From Lampris incognitus (taxonomy: Eukaryota > Chordata > Actinopteri > Lampriformes > Lampridae): DNA of 64,000 bases. A program made the translations under genes and the position numbers. The stretch is from positions 30,686,936-30,750,935 of the forward strand of contig NC_079222.1 in the NCBI RefSeq assembly GCF_029633865.1. The letters run 5' to 3'. The notes beneath the pieces are model-generated. The model was not told the DNA's origin and made no database searches. It was given only the letters and a program-made list of their open reading frames with translations. Shown here piece after piece: positions 12,280 through 21,954 of this stretch (positions within the stretch are counted from its first letter, which is position 1; every line of letters begins with the position of its first letter).

Positions 12280-14570
12280 TGTGTTTGTGTGTTTGTGCGT
12301 GTGCGTGCGTGTGTGTGTGTGTGAGCGAGAAAGAGAGAGACAGAGTTAATGTCTTTGAAGATAGGTTACTTGTTTTGCTGCTATTTAACAATAAAGACCA
12401 CCGTTTGGAACAATTCTTCTGTTCATTTAGTAGCCTAGACCCACACAATATTAGGCTAAGATACAATAGGCTATGCTATTTCTTGCAATCAGAGTATTAT
12501 GCTGGGCAAATAGCCCAAAAATGAAATAGTACAACACTGTTCCCTTTGCTGTACCATAGGCTAAATTTGGAGGTTCGCAGGTTGGGTCGGGTAGTTAATT
12601 AATGCAAATTTTAGCAGATAGGGCGGGGCAGATTGGCTCTCATAACAGGTCATGTGGGTAAATTACATCACAGTCATTTAGCTGACGCTTTTATCCAAAG
12701 CGACTTACAATAAGCGCATTTAACGTAGGAAATCAGGAGAACTACTAGTTATCAGAGGTCATAAGTGCATCTAAACAAGCATCTAAGAGCAAAACCAGTG
12801 CTAAAGTAAAAGCGCAAGAAAGAGTTTTTTGTTTTTTAAATGAGTGAATACAATAAGTGCTAAGAACAAGTAACAGGGTAGTAGTTCTTGAAGAGATGAG
12901 TTTTCAACCTGCGCCGAAAGATGGGCAGCGACTCCGCTGTCCTGACATCAGTGGGGAGTTCATTCCACCACTGTGGGGCCAGGACAGAAAAGAGCCGTGA
13001 CCGGGTCGATCGGCAGCAGGGGCCTTTGAGCACAGGGGCAACCAGGCGTCCCAAGGCAGCAGAGCGAAGTGGTCGGGCGGGGGTGTAGGGCTTGACCATG
13101 GCCTGGAGATAGGAAAGAGCTGTTCCTTTCACTGCCCTGTAGGCTAGCACCAGAGTCTTAAATTGGATGTGAGCAGCTACTGGGAGCTAGTGTAGGGACA
13201 TGAGAAGGGGAGTTGTGTGGGAGAACTTAGGGCGGTTGAACACCAGACGAGCTGCAGCTTTCTGAACAAGCTCCAGAGGTCTGATGGCTGACGCCGGGGC
13301 GCCAGCAAGGAGGGAGTTGCCGTAGTCCAGCCAGGAGATGACAGGTACAGGTATTAAATAACCCTGACCCACACATCACTACTGTCCCACCACATAAATG
13401 CGACTTATACACCGAAGCGACTTCCAAAACAACTACCGGCCTATTTCCAATTTCCATTCATTTCCAAAGTCCTTTAGAGGGTAGTTGCATTTCAACTCCA
13501 GACATACTTTGATAACAATAATCTCTTTGAACAATTTCAGACTGGCTTTCATCCCAAGCATAGCACAGAAACAGCCCCTCTAATGCTAGCCCTCATCTGG
13601 CTAGCATTGGAGTTGGGGGCATTGTGTATCAGTGGTTCGCTTCCTACCTTACAGACAGAACACATTTTGTAACAAATTCAGAATTACCGGTCAGAAAATT
13701 TGATAGTTCCTCATGGAGTTCCACAGGGTTCAGTGTTGGGGTTCCTCCTGTTTATTTTTTTGCTCCTCCCTCTTGGCAACATCTTCCATCACTGTGGTAA
13801 CCATTTCCACTGATATGCTGATGATACACAGCTTTATGTGTCCACTAAGCCCACTTCCACTCTTCCCTCCAGTACCCTCACTGCTTGTCTCCATGATATA
13901 CAGATATGGATGACTAACATTTATCTGAAATTCAACAGTAGTAAAACTCAGCTACTCCTCATTGGCACTAAATCTACACTCTCAAAAACTAATATTTGCT
14001 CACTCCCCATTGCTGGAGCCACCATACCTGTCTCTGCTCAGGCTAAGAGCCTTGGTGTTATCCTAGATCGTACCCTTTCCTTTTCCAGTCATATAAATAA
14101 TGTCTCCCGGATTGCCCTTTTCCATCTAAGAAATATGCTCTATTGCTTATTGTGTGTTTTATTGTTGATAGTACTGACATTTTTAACTACTTTGTCTTAT
14201 TGTATTTGATGTAAGGAGACCTTGAGTATCATGAAAGGTGAATTTAAATAAAATGTTTATTATCCATCCATCCATTATCTGAACCGCTTATCCTCTCTCA
14301 GGGTCACGGGGATGCTGGAGCCTATTCCAGCAGTTATTATTATTATTATTGTTAGTGGTTAGCGCGGTCGCCTCACAGCAAGAAGGTCCTGGGCTCAAGC
14401 CCCGGGGTAGTCCAACCTTGGGGGTCGTCCCGGGTCATCCTCTGTGTTGAGTTTGCATGTTCTCCCCGTATCTGCGAGGGTTTCCTCCGAGTGCTCCGGT
14501 TTCCTCCTCCCACAGTCCAAAGACATGTAGGTCAGATGAATCGGACATACTAAATTGTCCCCAGGTATGA

Positions 14571-14609
<39 letters not shown>

Positions 14610-17600
14610 GGCCCTGTGTGATGGCCTGGCGGCCTGTCCAGGGTGTCTCCCCGCCTGCCATCCAATGACTGCTGGGATAGGTTCCAGCATCCATGTGACC
14701 CTGAGAGCAGGATAAGCAGTTCAGATAATGGACGGATGGGATGTTTATTTCCTCGCAACAACAAGTTTTTTGCTGAGTGTGGCCTGTTCTGGTGTACAAC
14801 GCAGTAGTGCTGCCCCCTCTACTGTATGGGTCAGAAACCCGAATCAAATATAGCAGACACCTGAAGGCACTCGAGGATTACGAACAGCGATGCCTCAGGA
14901 AGATTCTTAAGATCAGCTGGGAGGATAAGCGCACCAACTTCAGCGTCCTCAAGGAGGCCAACATGCCTACTATAACTGCCACCATCACACAACATCAGCT
15001 GAGATGGACTGGCCAGGTCCTACGCATGTCTGACTCTCTCCTCCCGAAACAAGTCCTTTACTCTCAGCTAGTGACAGGATGTCGTGCCCCAGGAGGACAA
15101 AGGAAGCGCTATAAAGATAACATCAAGGCCCACATCAAAAGGTTTGGCATCGACCTTGACACCTGGGAACAAGCAGCAAAAAACAGTGAGGCCTGGAGAC
15201 TGGCAGGGTGCTGGGCACTACAACCATGACCTCCACTGTGCTGTTGAAAACAAGTGCAGACTCAGAAAGGAGCAAGTTACCAGAAAGGCCCAAACCACAT
15301 CCCCAACCACTTCTTCACACCCTGGCCCAAATTGCCTTAAAATATGTGGCTTCAGGATTGGCCTCTACACCCACCTGAAGACCCACAAGGACCTAGAAGG
15401 AGGACAGTCATACTCGACCCCGAGTGACCACCAATGATGATGATCTTATATTTGTTGTAATGCAGCCAGAGGTAGGACACTGACCTGTAGACCAGGGAAA
15501 AAGGCAAGGAGAGAGTCCATCCAGCTGCGCACACTCACAGTTGGGTTGTGCATGTGCACATTGAGTAGCAGGGGGGGCTGAATGATGTATTTCATAATGG
15601 CACTGTAATGCTGTCACACAAGAACAGTATGAGCAGTCAGTAAACAGCAGAAAAGTCACTATTAACAAACAAAGCAAGTGGCGATTGTATTTGGAATTAT
15701 ATTGCATTTGCAGGTTGCTTTATATACGGAAAAAGGTAAGGGGACTTACAATGTTAAACCTCTCCAAATAAACATTGTCTCCAAGCAGAATGTAGGCTTT
15801 CATTAGGTACTCATAGTATGAGTCGATGCCAGCGCCAACTCCACTGTCTTCAAATTTAGGTGAGAAAATGAAATTATCAGTTAGCAATGGAATAAGAGCT
15901 CACAAACTACCCTGTGATCTCTCAAATGGAGTGTATTAGAGTTCCTTTTTGTTCTATACATTATAAACCATCCATCCATCCATCCATTATCTGAACCACT
16001 TATCCTGCTCTCAGGGTTGCAGGGATGCTGGAGCCTATTCCAGCAATCATTGGGCGGCAGGCGTTGAGACACCCTGGACAGGCCACCAGGCCATCACAGG
16101 GCTGACACACACACACACACACACACATCCATTCATACAAAGGGGCAATTTAGTATGGCCAATTTACCTGACCTACATGTCTTTGGACTGTGGATGGAAA
16201 CCGGAGCCCCCGGAGGAAACCAACACAGACACAGGGAGAACATGCAAACTCCACACAGAAGACAACCCGGGATGATCCACCAAGGTTGGACTACCCCAGG
16301 GCTCGAACCCAGGACCTTCTTGCTGTGAGGTGACTGCGCTAACCACTGTGTCACTGTGCTGCCCACATTATAAACCCAGTTTTAAATATTTTTTGAGTAT
16401 TTATAGTTCCAAATGGGTCTCGTCAGTGGCAAAATTGTATTGGACTGTAGCGGCCTCACCCCTGCGGACCCAATCTCCATTATGGATATTTATGACTGTC
16501 CCCACTAAGTCACTTCCTCTCTGTCTCTTCTCCCATAGGACATCAAGAGCTTTCCTCGCATGCTCCTGCAATAGAGGAAATGGCATTAAGGCAAACAAAA
16601 GCCTACATTTCTGACAAAAACCACAGTCATGATATATTGTTTCATCATTTAACAATTTAGATTGTGCATATTAGTGGCTACAACATACCATAAACAAAAA
16701 TTACACTTTAGATTAGTTTTAGCAATCACAGTCATACATTTGGAGTGCACGGCAAATAAAAAGCTTTGGTATGTCCTCTAATCTTTGCCCTAACCTCATT
16801 CACACGACAATCAAAATAAAGGGTTTACTGTTTCCGATTTCCCTCACGTCACAATTTTCTCTACACAAGATCAATTCTGAACACCTGGGCTGTGCAGGTA
16901 TTTGTCATCTTGTTGGCATCTTTGTGAGTTTGGATTCAGACTCTGAAATGTCTCCAATGCATGAGCTATGTATGGACTACCAAGCTAAGCTACTTTCTGT
17001 TCCAAAATAGGTTTGACAGACTAGAAGAGTCTTTTATTCACTCAGATTTATGTTTTGGATGCACATACAAACAATCCAGAGGGATACAAACAAAAACCCT
17101 TTAAAATATAAAACACCATAAATAATAACACAAAAAACAGCTTACTGTTGTTTAAACGTTTTAGGTTTAATAAAAGGTGAAGTAAATACCTCAAACACAG
17201 TGTCCCCAGACAGTCTGCTGAGAGCAGCAAACTCTAGGATCATGGTCCCAGCACAGGCTGTGCATGTTTCTGACTCTGTGCCAGTGCGTGAGAGGGGGTT
17301 TAGGACCCCATACCGCAAGTTCACCTGGAAACCCAAATGGCAATATTCATACACATACATATCAAAATTGCAGGTTATGTATAGCAAAACAAAATTCCAA
17401 ATCTCAGACTGAATCAATTTGTGATGAAAAAAAACTTTAACTTAACTTTTAACTTAACAGCATATCCTTCATCAGTTATGTGATATTTGAAAAACTAATA
17501 CAACTCTGACTGCTGGATGTTCGCTCTAGCATCTTATTAAAAATAAATCTGGCAAGAACCTATGATTTAAAAAGCAGTAATACCCTGGGGTAGGGTAGGC

Positions 17601-20600
17601 CACTTGTGGTATTGAAGGCAGGCAATAATCTATGACCCAGCTCTTTTGCCATGTGTAGCAGCTCATCTCCATACCACTGCATCCTTTCCCCACGCTGTCG
17701 AAGTAGGTCAGCCATCACATGTGCTCCCAAAAGACCTCTAGGGAAATATCATTAAAGCCATAAGAAAATTATGGATGGATTAAAGAACATATAATTAAAA
17801 AAATTAATGAGGGAAAGGGATAACTTGATGGTAAACTGAGCATTGTTATAGTAGTTCTGTTGCGAATAGCAATAAGATGCAAAACTGAAGTGAACCAGTG
17901 CTGTGGACAAGTTCCGCCCAAAAAAATGAACACATTTAATTCCTGTCAGATGTGTCATTACACATCGACATACTGGAAAAAGAACAAAAAATTGCAAAAA
18001 GTAAGTTGGTACAAGACATCTAATATACCCTAGGACTCTGATGTTTGTTTCAAAGACGGACACAACCACATCATTGTCCAGTCGAACATCCCTCATGGTC
18101 TTCCTTACTGCATCCTCAAATTCATCAAGCTTGTTTAGCACCTGTTTATACACACAAACAGATGGCCAAAAACCCACACATGTACAGACGGAGATTAACA
18201 TTTCTCAATGACTATCACATTTATTTGGTTCCTAAGGGGCATGCTTGTAAAATACTGTTGATATGATAACATCTAATAAACTTAATCCAGTAGATAAGGC
18301 ATATAAAGATAGTTATTTTATTTGATGTTATCACACTATAAATGGTGTACAGTATTGGTGGTTTCTTGAATTATCTGCTAAAAGACTCCACAGGAAGTTC
18401 TAAAACATGAAGTGCATGTTACAGAGAGAGACATGCTCAGAAGACTAAAGGTTAACTTGAGATGCTGAAGAATTCCACCTAACATCTCTTGAACAAAACT
18501 GAAGCTTCAGGCAACATCTAGCATCTCCATTGTAACACAATGTTATTTAATGTGACAATGATTCATTCATTCATTATCCAAACTGCTCATCCTACACTCA
18601 GGGTCATGGGGATGCTGGAGCCTATCACCTGACCTACATGTCTTTGGACTGTGGGAGGGAACCGAAGCACCCGGAGGAAACCTACGCAGACACGGGGAGA
18701 ACATACAAACTCCACACAGAGGATGACCCGGGACGACCCCCAAGGTTGGACTAGCCGAGGCTCGAACCCAGGACCTCTGTGCTGTGAGGCAACCACGCTA
18801 ACCATTGCACCACTGTGCCACCGTGACAATGATTCTTACATTTCAAATTACAATGTGGGGCAACACTTTCTGTGCGACAGTTTCTGTTGAGTGACTGTTT
18901 TTTAGAAGTGCTGAACAACCGAGAATGCATTAACCTTTAATGACTTTCAATCAAGAGTTCGCCATCTTTATGTATGTCACCTATTTAGACATGAAAAAAA
19001 CAAGCCACAGGAAATACTCACCACCAAGGTATCAAGGGTGTCTATAAGTGTGAGCGAAAACCTACAAGGCAGAGGAAAGCTCATGAAGACCTGCGACACA
19101 GCACAGTGGAATTTGTATATTGTTTCTTTGGTTCAATCCTGTCTTAATATACATTAGACAATATTCTGGTAAATAAGGAGGCTGTTGTATTTGAAGTTAA
19201 CATACATTTTTCAAGGTGTGTGGTACATAGTAATAGAGGGACTGCATCATATATGAATACTTTAATAGCCTTCTTGAAAATCTTTTTTTGGGAGGGTGAT
19301 TTCTCCCCAATTGTATCCAGCCAATTACCCCACTCTTCCGAGCCGTCCCGGTCACAGCTCCACCCCCTTGGCTGATCCAGGGAGGGCTGAAGACTACCTA
19401 TCTAAGTGACCGCTTCAGTCTAAACTGGCTGCAGGTATCCCCACCCTTATAAACAATACAGTGGCATAACGACCGAAACCAACGATCAGTTTCATATGCA
19501 AATAGGCGTGACCTTTAACTAGAGTTACAATGGCCATGTGTACTATTCACAGAGATTTGGGAATGGTTGTATTTACTCCCACTCTTTCAAGGATGAGGAT
19601 GTGCACATCCTTGATAGGGAGGAACGCTGGTTTGAATGGAGAGTCAAAGAGGCCATCTATGTTAAGAGGGAATGACCATCACTGAACTGAAGGGGGTGGG
19701 GGGCTAAGAGTACATCTGTCGCCATCTTACAATGCTGTGATTGCAAACATTCCCAAATCCTCTGTAAATAGTACACCTGGCCATTGCAACTCTAGTTAAC
19801 GCTCACAGCAATTTGCATATGAAACCAATCATTTTTTTCGGTCGTGAAGGACAGCTCAGGTCAGACGGTTTGGAGACAAAGCAAGAGAGGCAGCATTGAG
19901 ATGGTCTGGACATGTGTGGAGGAGAGATGCTGGGTATATTGGGAGAAGGATGCTGAATATGAAGCTGCCAGTGAAGAGGAAAAGAGGAAGGCCAAAGAGG
20001 AGGTTTATCAATGTGGTGAGAGAGGACATACAGGTGGCTTGTGTGAAAGAGGAAGATGCAGAGGACAGGAAGAGATGGAAACAGGTGAGCCGCTGTGGTG
20101 ACCCCTAACGGGAACAGCCAACAGTAGATGCCACTGTATTGTTTATAAGGTTGGGGATACCTGCAGTCAGTTGAGATTGAAGAGGTCATTTAGATGAGTG
20201 ATAAAACATTTCTCTCTCAAAAAACATGGTGTCCAGATCAACTGATTCAACTTTCTGATTTAAAAATATTGTGAAATATTTTGTTCACATCACGATAGGG
20301 TAAGATGACAAACTTAAGAATCAGAGACTAAACATGTTTTGTGACCATATCCCATAAATCATGTTCCGTTCAGCTAGTCAGAGGGCCAATTAGAGTAAAT
20401 GCTGTTTTTATTGCAGCCTCTGAGGATGCACAAGCCAGCGCATCCTTAGTGTCGGTCCCAACCCTGGACAAATGGGGAGGGTTGCGTCAGGAAGGGCATC
20501 CGGTGTAAAATCTTTGCCAAATCAAATATGCGGATCATAGATAAGATTTCTTATTTTTAATCACACATTATCAACTTCAGCATTCAATATTAAGAACTGC

Positions 20601-21954
20601 CTGATGACAGGGGGCCAGTAAAGTGTCAACTTGAGCCAAGTGACTGGTAATGTCTTAACAAAAAGTTTGGTTTCACCATTTCTCAACAGAGAATTCCGTG
20701 TCTCTATTTTACTTACACACTCTCCTCTGTGTTGCTTGACTACAAGCAACTTCCTAGAGTTGTAAGGAGTGGACATAGCAGTGGATACCTCATATTGGAA
20801 ATCAAAAACAAAATGTCTGTGTTCTTGTTGTAGAAGAACTGGTTTGCTTGGGTTAAAATTTGTTGTATTTTAGCTCTATTTATACATTTACAGTAGAGCA
20901 TTGCATGTATTGGGATATAAATCGTATTGTGACCCATGTATCGTGGCATTGACAATACCCAGCCCCATATTTTACTGTACTATAGAATAACAAGTTTTCA
21001 ACAGAATTATTATTTTAAGAATTATTATTTCAAAAAATTTGACTTTGTCTCATGATAAATCCATGGAGGAGATTCCAGCGCTACACAGATGTCATGCATT
21101 GTCTGGTATTTTAGTGTTCACCGGACTGAAAGTTGCAAGGGCAAACACTGCTGTAGATGGCATGTTGAATTGGATTGTGAACTTACTTTCCAAGGGAGTC
21201 ATCTATGTCACCTCTGTTGGGCTCCAAGCCACGAACTCTTCCCCTGCAACTTAGAGGCATCAGCTCATCTGCTGGGTAAGCGTATTTCTGGAGCATAATC
21301 ACGGGACATGGTCAGTCTACTGACATGATCCTTAGTAAAAGATAACTAAAGCTTTCAACAAAGAACCATGTAGCCTTGAAGTCAATTAGACTCATTCTTA
21401 ATTAAGACTCTTACTAGGACTTATTCCTGGCCATCTACCTTTCCCCAGTTGAGCTACAACTGATCTCTTGACAATCAACACATTCCAAAATGTCTTCTGT
21501 CATATCTATTTTGCCTAACCAGAGATTCTGCCAAACTCTGGTCATCTCTTATAAAGATAATAACTTTTACAACTGCAAAAATGGCATTAATCAAAAGCTG
21601 TTACATTATGTGATACGGCAACTTTATGTAGACTGGTTTTATGTTATTGTCAACCCTTACCATGTAACTGCCATAAGCATGGTCAAACATCTCAACAATC
21701 TGGTCCCTACAATAAAAATATGGGGAAAAAAAAGATTGAATGTGACAAAAAATAAAGTGGTAATACTTAATTGGGTAGTGGAATCTCCCCTCCCTCACAC
21801 ATTTAAATTAGTTGGCAATAACACACATACCGTTTTTAATGTAAAGACTACATGTACTTCACCTGATTACGGTCTTCTCCTCTGGTGTCATGTTCTGGCT
21901 CTCTTTACAACTGGCCCAGCAGAGAAGACTGGCGAGCCATAGTATCTTAAGCAT
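1649..21954 (-). CDS. edem3: ER degradation-enhancing alpha-mannosidase-like protein 3 (gene model, 21 coding exons)
   Basis: EDEM3 trims mannose from misfolded N-glycoproteins in the ER lumen and marks them for ER-associated degradation. The joined exons give one frame of 819 residues; all internal junctions have GT and AG and phases match. Residues 1-16 ([16 protein letters not shown]) look like a signal peptide. The GH47 domain spans about 30-475. It keeps the acidic motifs VFETNIRVL (E124), GIDSYYEYL (D271) and RPEFAES (E383/E386), and the TEAHLLP calcium-loop motif (about 469-475). A PA domain spans about 625-760 ([20 protein letters not shown], then PLFQMVGDG). The PA domain separates EDEM3 from EDEM1 and EDEM2. 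Odd points: the tail is short and acidic and ends LKGE, without KDEL, so the protein is about 110 residues shorter than human EDEM3 (about 930). The linker at 491-600 is divergent. A fish edem3 paralogue cannot be excluded. Exon coordinates are in separate entries. Confidence 0.93.
1983..2174 (-). CDS. edem3: edem3 coding exon 20, PA domain second half
   Basis: Residues 705-767: [20 protein letters not shown], then [11 protein letters not shown], as in human EDEM3. Donor GTGAGG. Confidence 0.93.
2666..2790 (+). pseudogene. Tc1-like transposase relic
   Basis: A short plus-strand frame reads [18 protein letters not shown], like the [15 protein letters not shown] segment around the last acidic residue of Tc1 transposases. 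It is a small old fragment inside edem3 intron 19. The rest of 2175-2959 shows nothing else I recognise. Confidence 0.4.
2960..4183 (+). mobile_element. Tc1/mariner element with both ends
   Basis: The element is bounded by TA dinucleotides at 2960-2961 and 4182-4183. The inverted ends match closely (left CACTCACCGGCCACTTTATT; the right end is its complement with one change). It lies in edem3 intron 19, opposite to edem3 transcription. Little decay is apparent, which suggests a fairly recent insertion. Confidence 0.95.
3109..4149 (+). pseudogene. Tc1 transposase, inactivated
   Basis: 347 codons in one frame, from [10 protein letters not shown] to GPTRY and stop. They encode a DNA-cutting transposase with an N-terminal paired-like helix-turn-helix (about 1-110) and a DDE domain. 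Two lesions are visible. The first catalytic Asp of the family motif WS-D-ES is Gly (codon 155, 3571-3573). A TAG at 3841-3843 replaces the CAG expected before DNAPCH, which carries the second Asp. Translation would stop at 244 residues. Confidence 0.93.
4264..4429 (-). CDS. edem3: edem3 coding exon 19, PA domain first half
   Basis: Residues 649-703: [20 protein letters not shown] and [16 protein letters not shown], the protease-associated fold seen in EDEM3. Confidence 0.93.
4647..4820 (-). CDS. edem3: edem3 coding exon 18
   Basis: 58 codons (591-648), including [20 protein letters not shown], equivalent to the GRVVLTAGPAQFGLDLSK segment leading into the PA domain. Its first 30 residues are divergent. 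Confidence 0.88.
4935..5070 (-). repeat. SINE family 1, 3' part
   Basis: Begins with CATCCATTCATCCATTATCC and ends at CACAGGGCCGAC. It is the tail half of the tRNA-headed repeat found complete at 52757-53175, here without head or CA tract. The rest of intron 17 (5071-5832) has no recognised feature. Confidence 0.8.
5833..5856 (-). CDS. edem3: edem3 coding exon 17, 24-nt microexon
   Basis: Eight codons, ILLDLLEE (583-590), with a pyrimidine-rich acceptor (CCTCTCAG) and donor GTAATT. It fits roughly where human EDEM3 has RFMQEMIEL. Phase 0 at both ends means skipping would keep the frame. The call is by splice signals and position only. Confidence 0.6.
6104..6221 (-). CDS. edem3: edem3 coding exon 16, linker
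   Basis: Residues 544-582. [12 protein letters not shown] matches the ILKKMGVSLIHL region of EDEM3. Donor GTAGGT. Confidence 0.8.
6396..6553 (-). CDS. edem3: edem3 coding exon 15, linker
   Basis: Residues 491-542. [20 protein letters not shown] aligns with the CPNTQILFPNDP block of human EDEM3; the rest is divergent. Acceptor GATTCAG, donor GTGTGT. Confidence 0.85.
6850..8285 (-). mobile_element. L2-type LINE, 5'-truncated, with long 3' UTR
   Basis: The minus frame 8234-7752 encodes the end of an L2-clade polymerase: [18 protein letters not shown], then [18 protein letters not shown], then [17 protein letters not shown]. The downstream minus-strand sequence runs to a 3' terminus near 6850 (TTTGCCTCAGTGGGC region). 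The same terminus is seen at 46237-46482 and 58019-58114. The 3' UTR has an internal direct duplication (about 7160-7316 against 7430-7561). It lies in edem3 intron 14. Confidence 0.8.
8292..9335 (+). mobile_element. RTE-like LINE, RT fragment, decayed
   Basis: The frame 8288-8698 carries an RT segment: [19 protein letters not shown], then [15 protein letters not shown], with the catalytic box decayed to SIDDIVIC from the usual FADDIVIC. A second frame, 8963-9313, carries the C-terminal [14 protein letters not shown] and [15 protein letters not shown] block. Frameshifts separate them. It abuts the L2 element. The RTE assignment is by resemblance. Confidence 0.75.
9752..10042 (-). repeat. SINE family 2, headless copy
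   Basis: Shares the CTCCCCAATTGTACTTGGCC start and GACCGACCAGAGGAGG end with the full copies at 50462-50895 and 56528-56965, but stops before the tRNA-like head. The rest of edem3 intron 14, 9336-9751 and 10043-10482, shows nothing recognised beyond a poly-A run near 10379. Confidence 0.8.
10483..10648 (-). CDS. edem3: edem3 coding exon 14, end of GH47 domain
   Basis: Residues 436-490: [20 protein letters not shown], then [12 protein letters not shown] (calcium-loop threonine), then a short linker. Donor GTGAGG. Confidence 0.93.
10848..10972 (-). CDS. edem3: edem3 coding exon 13
   Basis: Residues 394-434: [11 protein letters not shown] through [20 protein letters not shown]. It has a conserved cysteine. 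Confidence 0.95.
11028..11061. repeat. Penelope-type end fragment
   Basis: GTCTTTATGCATGCTCAATA is shared exactly with the sequence at 36341-36361 inside the Penelope-like copy. It is probably a short leftover of the same family, in edem3 intron 12. Confidence 0.4.
11150..11233 (-). CDS. edem3: edem3 coding exon 12 (catalytic Glu)
   Basis: 28 codons (366-393): [20 protein letters not shown] then ESTYYLYK. The RPEFAES block holds the third conserved acidic site. Confidence 0.95.
11551..11634 (-). CDS. edem3: edem3 coding exon 11
   Basis: Exactly 28 codons (338-365), [19 protein letters not shown]. It is separated from exon 10 by a 3.85-kb intron full of repeats. Confidence 0.93.
12249..12320. 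repeat. (GT)n microsatellite, interrupted
   Basis: About 70 bp of GT with TTTGT and GCGT interruptions, in edem3 intron 10. Confidence 0.95.
12662..13365 (-). mobile_element. L2/Rex-type LINE 3' end
   Basis: The minus frames encode a LINE C-terminus: [37 protein letters not shown], then [20 protein letters not shown] and [10 protein letters not shown]. The 3' edge has the common fish signature TTATCCAAAGCGACTTACAA. One frame change separates the two blocks. Confidence 0.8.
13430..14262 (+). mobile_element. L2-type LINE, RT fragment
   Basis: Plus-strand frames encode the RT core and C-terminus: [12 protein letters not shown], then [10 protein letters not shown], then [20 protein letters not shown], and [20 protein letters not shown]. 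Frameshifts near 13740 and 13840 break it. A tail of AATAAAATGTTTATT and nearby TTA triplets is typical of the family. Confidence 0.82.
14266..14335 (-). repeat. SINE family 1, short fragment
   Basis: CCATTATCTGAACCGCTTATCC through CTGGAGCCTATTCCAGCAG, apparently sitting in the TTA-repeat tail of the L2 element. Confidence 0.75.
14350..14742 (+). repeat. SINE family 1, near full-length copy
   Basis: Runs from a tRNA-like head (GTGGTTAGCGCGGTCGCC, then GGTCCTGGGCTCAAGCCCC) through an internal (GT)n at 14572-14608 to the CCATCCGTCCATTATC-type tail, in edem3 intron 10. Confidence 0.85.
14775..15440 (+). mobile_element. non-LTR retrotransposon C-terminal fragment
   Basis: The frame 14777-15229 encodes [30 protein letters not shown] and [13 protein letters not shown], the usual region after the RT thumb in several LINE clades. 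A second frame near 15350 has a CxxC and HxxxH pattern ([13 protein letters not shown]), a nucleic-acid-binding finger. The clade is uncertain. Confidence 0.7.
15485..15610 (-). CDS. edem3: edem3 coding exon 10
   Basis: Residues 296-337, including [15 protein letters not shown]. The exon lies about 45 bp from a LINE remnant. Confidence 0.93.
15750..15847 (-). CDS. edem3: edem3 coding exon 9 (catalytic Asp)
   Basis: Residues 264-295. [17 protein letters not shown] carries the conserved aspartate, D271. Confidence 0.95.
15963..16366 (-). repeat. SINE family 1, full-length copy
   Basis: Complete from CCATCCATCCATCCATTATC to the head complement CCACTGTGTCACTGTGCTGCC, with a short (CA)n at 16107-16127. 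It fills most of edem3 intron 8. Confidence 0.9.
16460..16565 (-). CDS. edem3: edem3 coding exon 8
   Basis: Residues 228-262, [16 protein letters not shown] through [11 protein letters not shown]. It splits the codon for D263. Confidence 0.95.
17190..17324 (-). CDS. edem3: edem3 coding exon 7
   Basis: Residues 183-227, including [20 protein letters not shown], a hallmark GH47 block. Acceptor TTCCAG, donor GTATTT. Confidence 0.95.
17584..17737 (-). CDS. edem3: edem3 coding exon 6
   Basis: Residues 132-182, beginning [12 protein letters not shown] and ending [11 protein letters not shown]. The NTT sequon is kept from mammalian EDEM3. Confidence 0.93.
18029..18141 (-). CDS. edem3: edem3 coding exon 5 (catalytic Glu)
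   Basis: Residues 94-130, ending [11 protein letters not shown]124 aligns with the glutamate of the EDEM3 active site that is usually mutated in activity tests. Confidence 0.95.
18560..18828 (-). repeat. SINE family 1, internally deleted copy
   Basis: The sequence jumps from GGATGCTGGAGCCTATC straight to ACCTGACCTACATGTC. The centre, including the CA tract, is missing. It lies in edem3 intron 4. Confidence 0.85.
19022..19061 (-). CDS. edem3: edem3 coding exon 4
   Basis: A 40-nt exon for [13 protein letters not shown] (81-93), the conserved LIDSLDTL block of GH47 enzymes. Acceptor TTGTAG, donor GTGAGT. Confidence 0.9.
19285..19398 (-). repeat. SINE family 2, 3' fragment
   Basis: CTCCCCAATTGTATCCAGCC to GGGAGGGCTGAAGACTACC, cut off exactly where the Penelope-like arm begins. 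Confidence 0.75.
19399..20256 (+). mobile_element. Penelope-like element with inverted arms, interrupted
   Basis: Left arm 19399-19575 and right arm 19745-19847 plus 20133-20205 are inverted copies of each other (shared blocks such as TTTATAAACAATACAGTGGC, TTTCATATGCAAAT and AACTAGAGTT). Between them a frame reads [20 protein letters not shown] and AIYVKRE, the end of the GIY-YIG endonuclease of Penelope-type elements. An RTE fragment is inserted in the right arm. It lies in edem3 intron 3. Confidence 0.75.
19844..20132 (+). mobile_element. RTE-like LINE 3' fragment, nested
   Basis: Encodes [20 protein letters not shown] and [18 protein letters not shown], the same C-terminal block as at 8963-9313. 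It interrupts the right Penelope arm, so it inserted later. Confidence 0.85.
20405..20545 (+). repeat. RTE-family non-coding fragment
   Basis: GGAGGGTTGCGTCAGGAAGG, GCATCCGGTGTAAAATCTTT and GCCAAATCAAATATGCGGAT are motifs that travel with this RTE family in fish genomes. The rest of intron 3, 20546-21186, shows nothing recognised. Confidence 0.5.
21187..21287 (-). CDS. edem3: edem3 coding exon 3
   Basis: Residues 47-79 plus two bases of K80: the [18 protein letters not shown] segment. It contains the first of the conserved cysteines. Donor GTAAGT. Confidence 0.92.
21661..21706 (-). CDS. edem3: edem3 coding exon 2
   Basis: Residues 32-46, [15 protein letters not shown], the conserved first helix of the GH47 barrel. 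Acceptor ATTGTAG, donor GTAAGG. Confidence 0.9.
21863..21954 (-). CDS. edem3: edem3 coding exon 1
   Basis: Residues 1-30 plus two bases of R31. The ATG has G at -3 and opens a hydrophobic signal peptide followed by SQNMTPEEK, matching the short mature N-terminus before the GH47 domain. Donor GTGAAG. NMT is a possible N-glycosylation site. Confidence 0.8.

Larger units (their letters stand above)
11703..13425. mobile_element. MITE-like repeat with other elements inside
   Basis: The left edge has CCGTATTTCCTGGACTATAA and the right edge ATGCGACTTATACACCGAAG, resembling the two ends of the fish repeats whose ends read like CCGTATTTTCCGGACTATAAG. Between them are a GT microsatellite (12249-12320), GGGTCGGG-rich sequence and an L2 fragment. 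The right terminus is degraded. Boundaries are approximate. Confidence 0.45.

Noticed and set aside
12230-12466. Histidine/threonine-rich open frame
   Set aside because: Product of the GT/CA microsatellite read in one frame; no independent coding signal.
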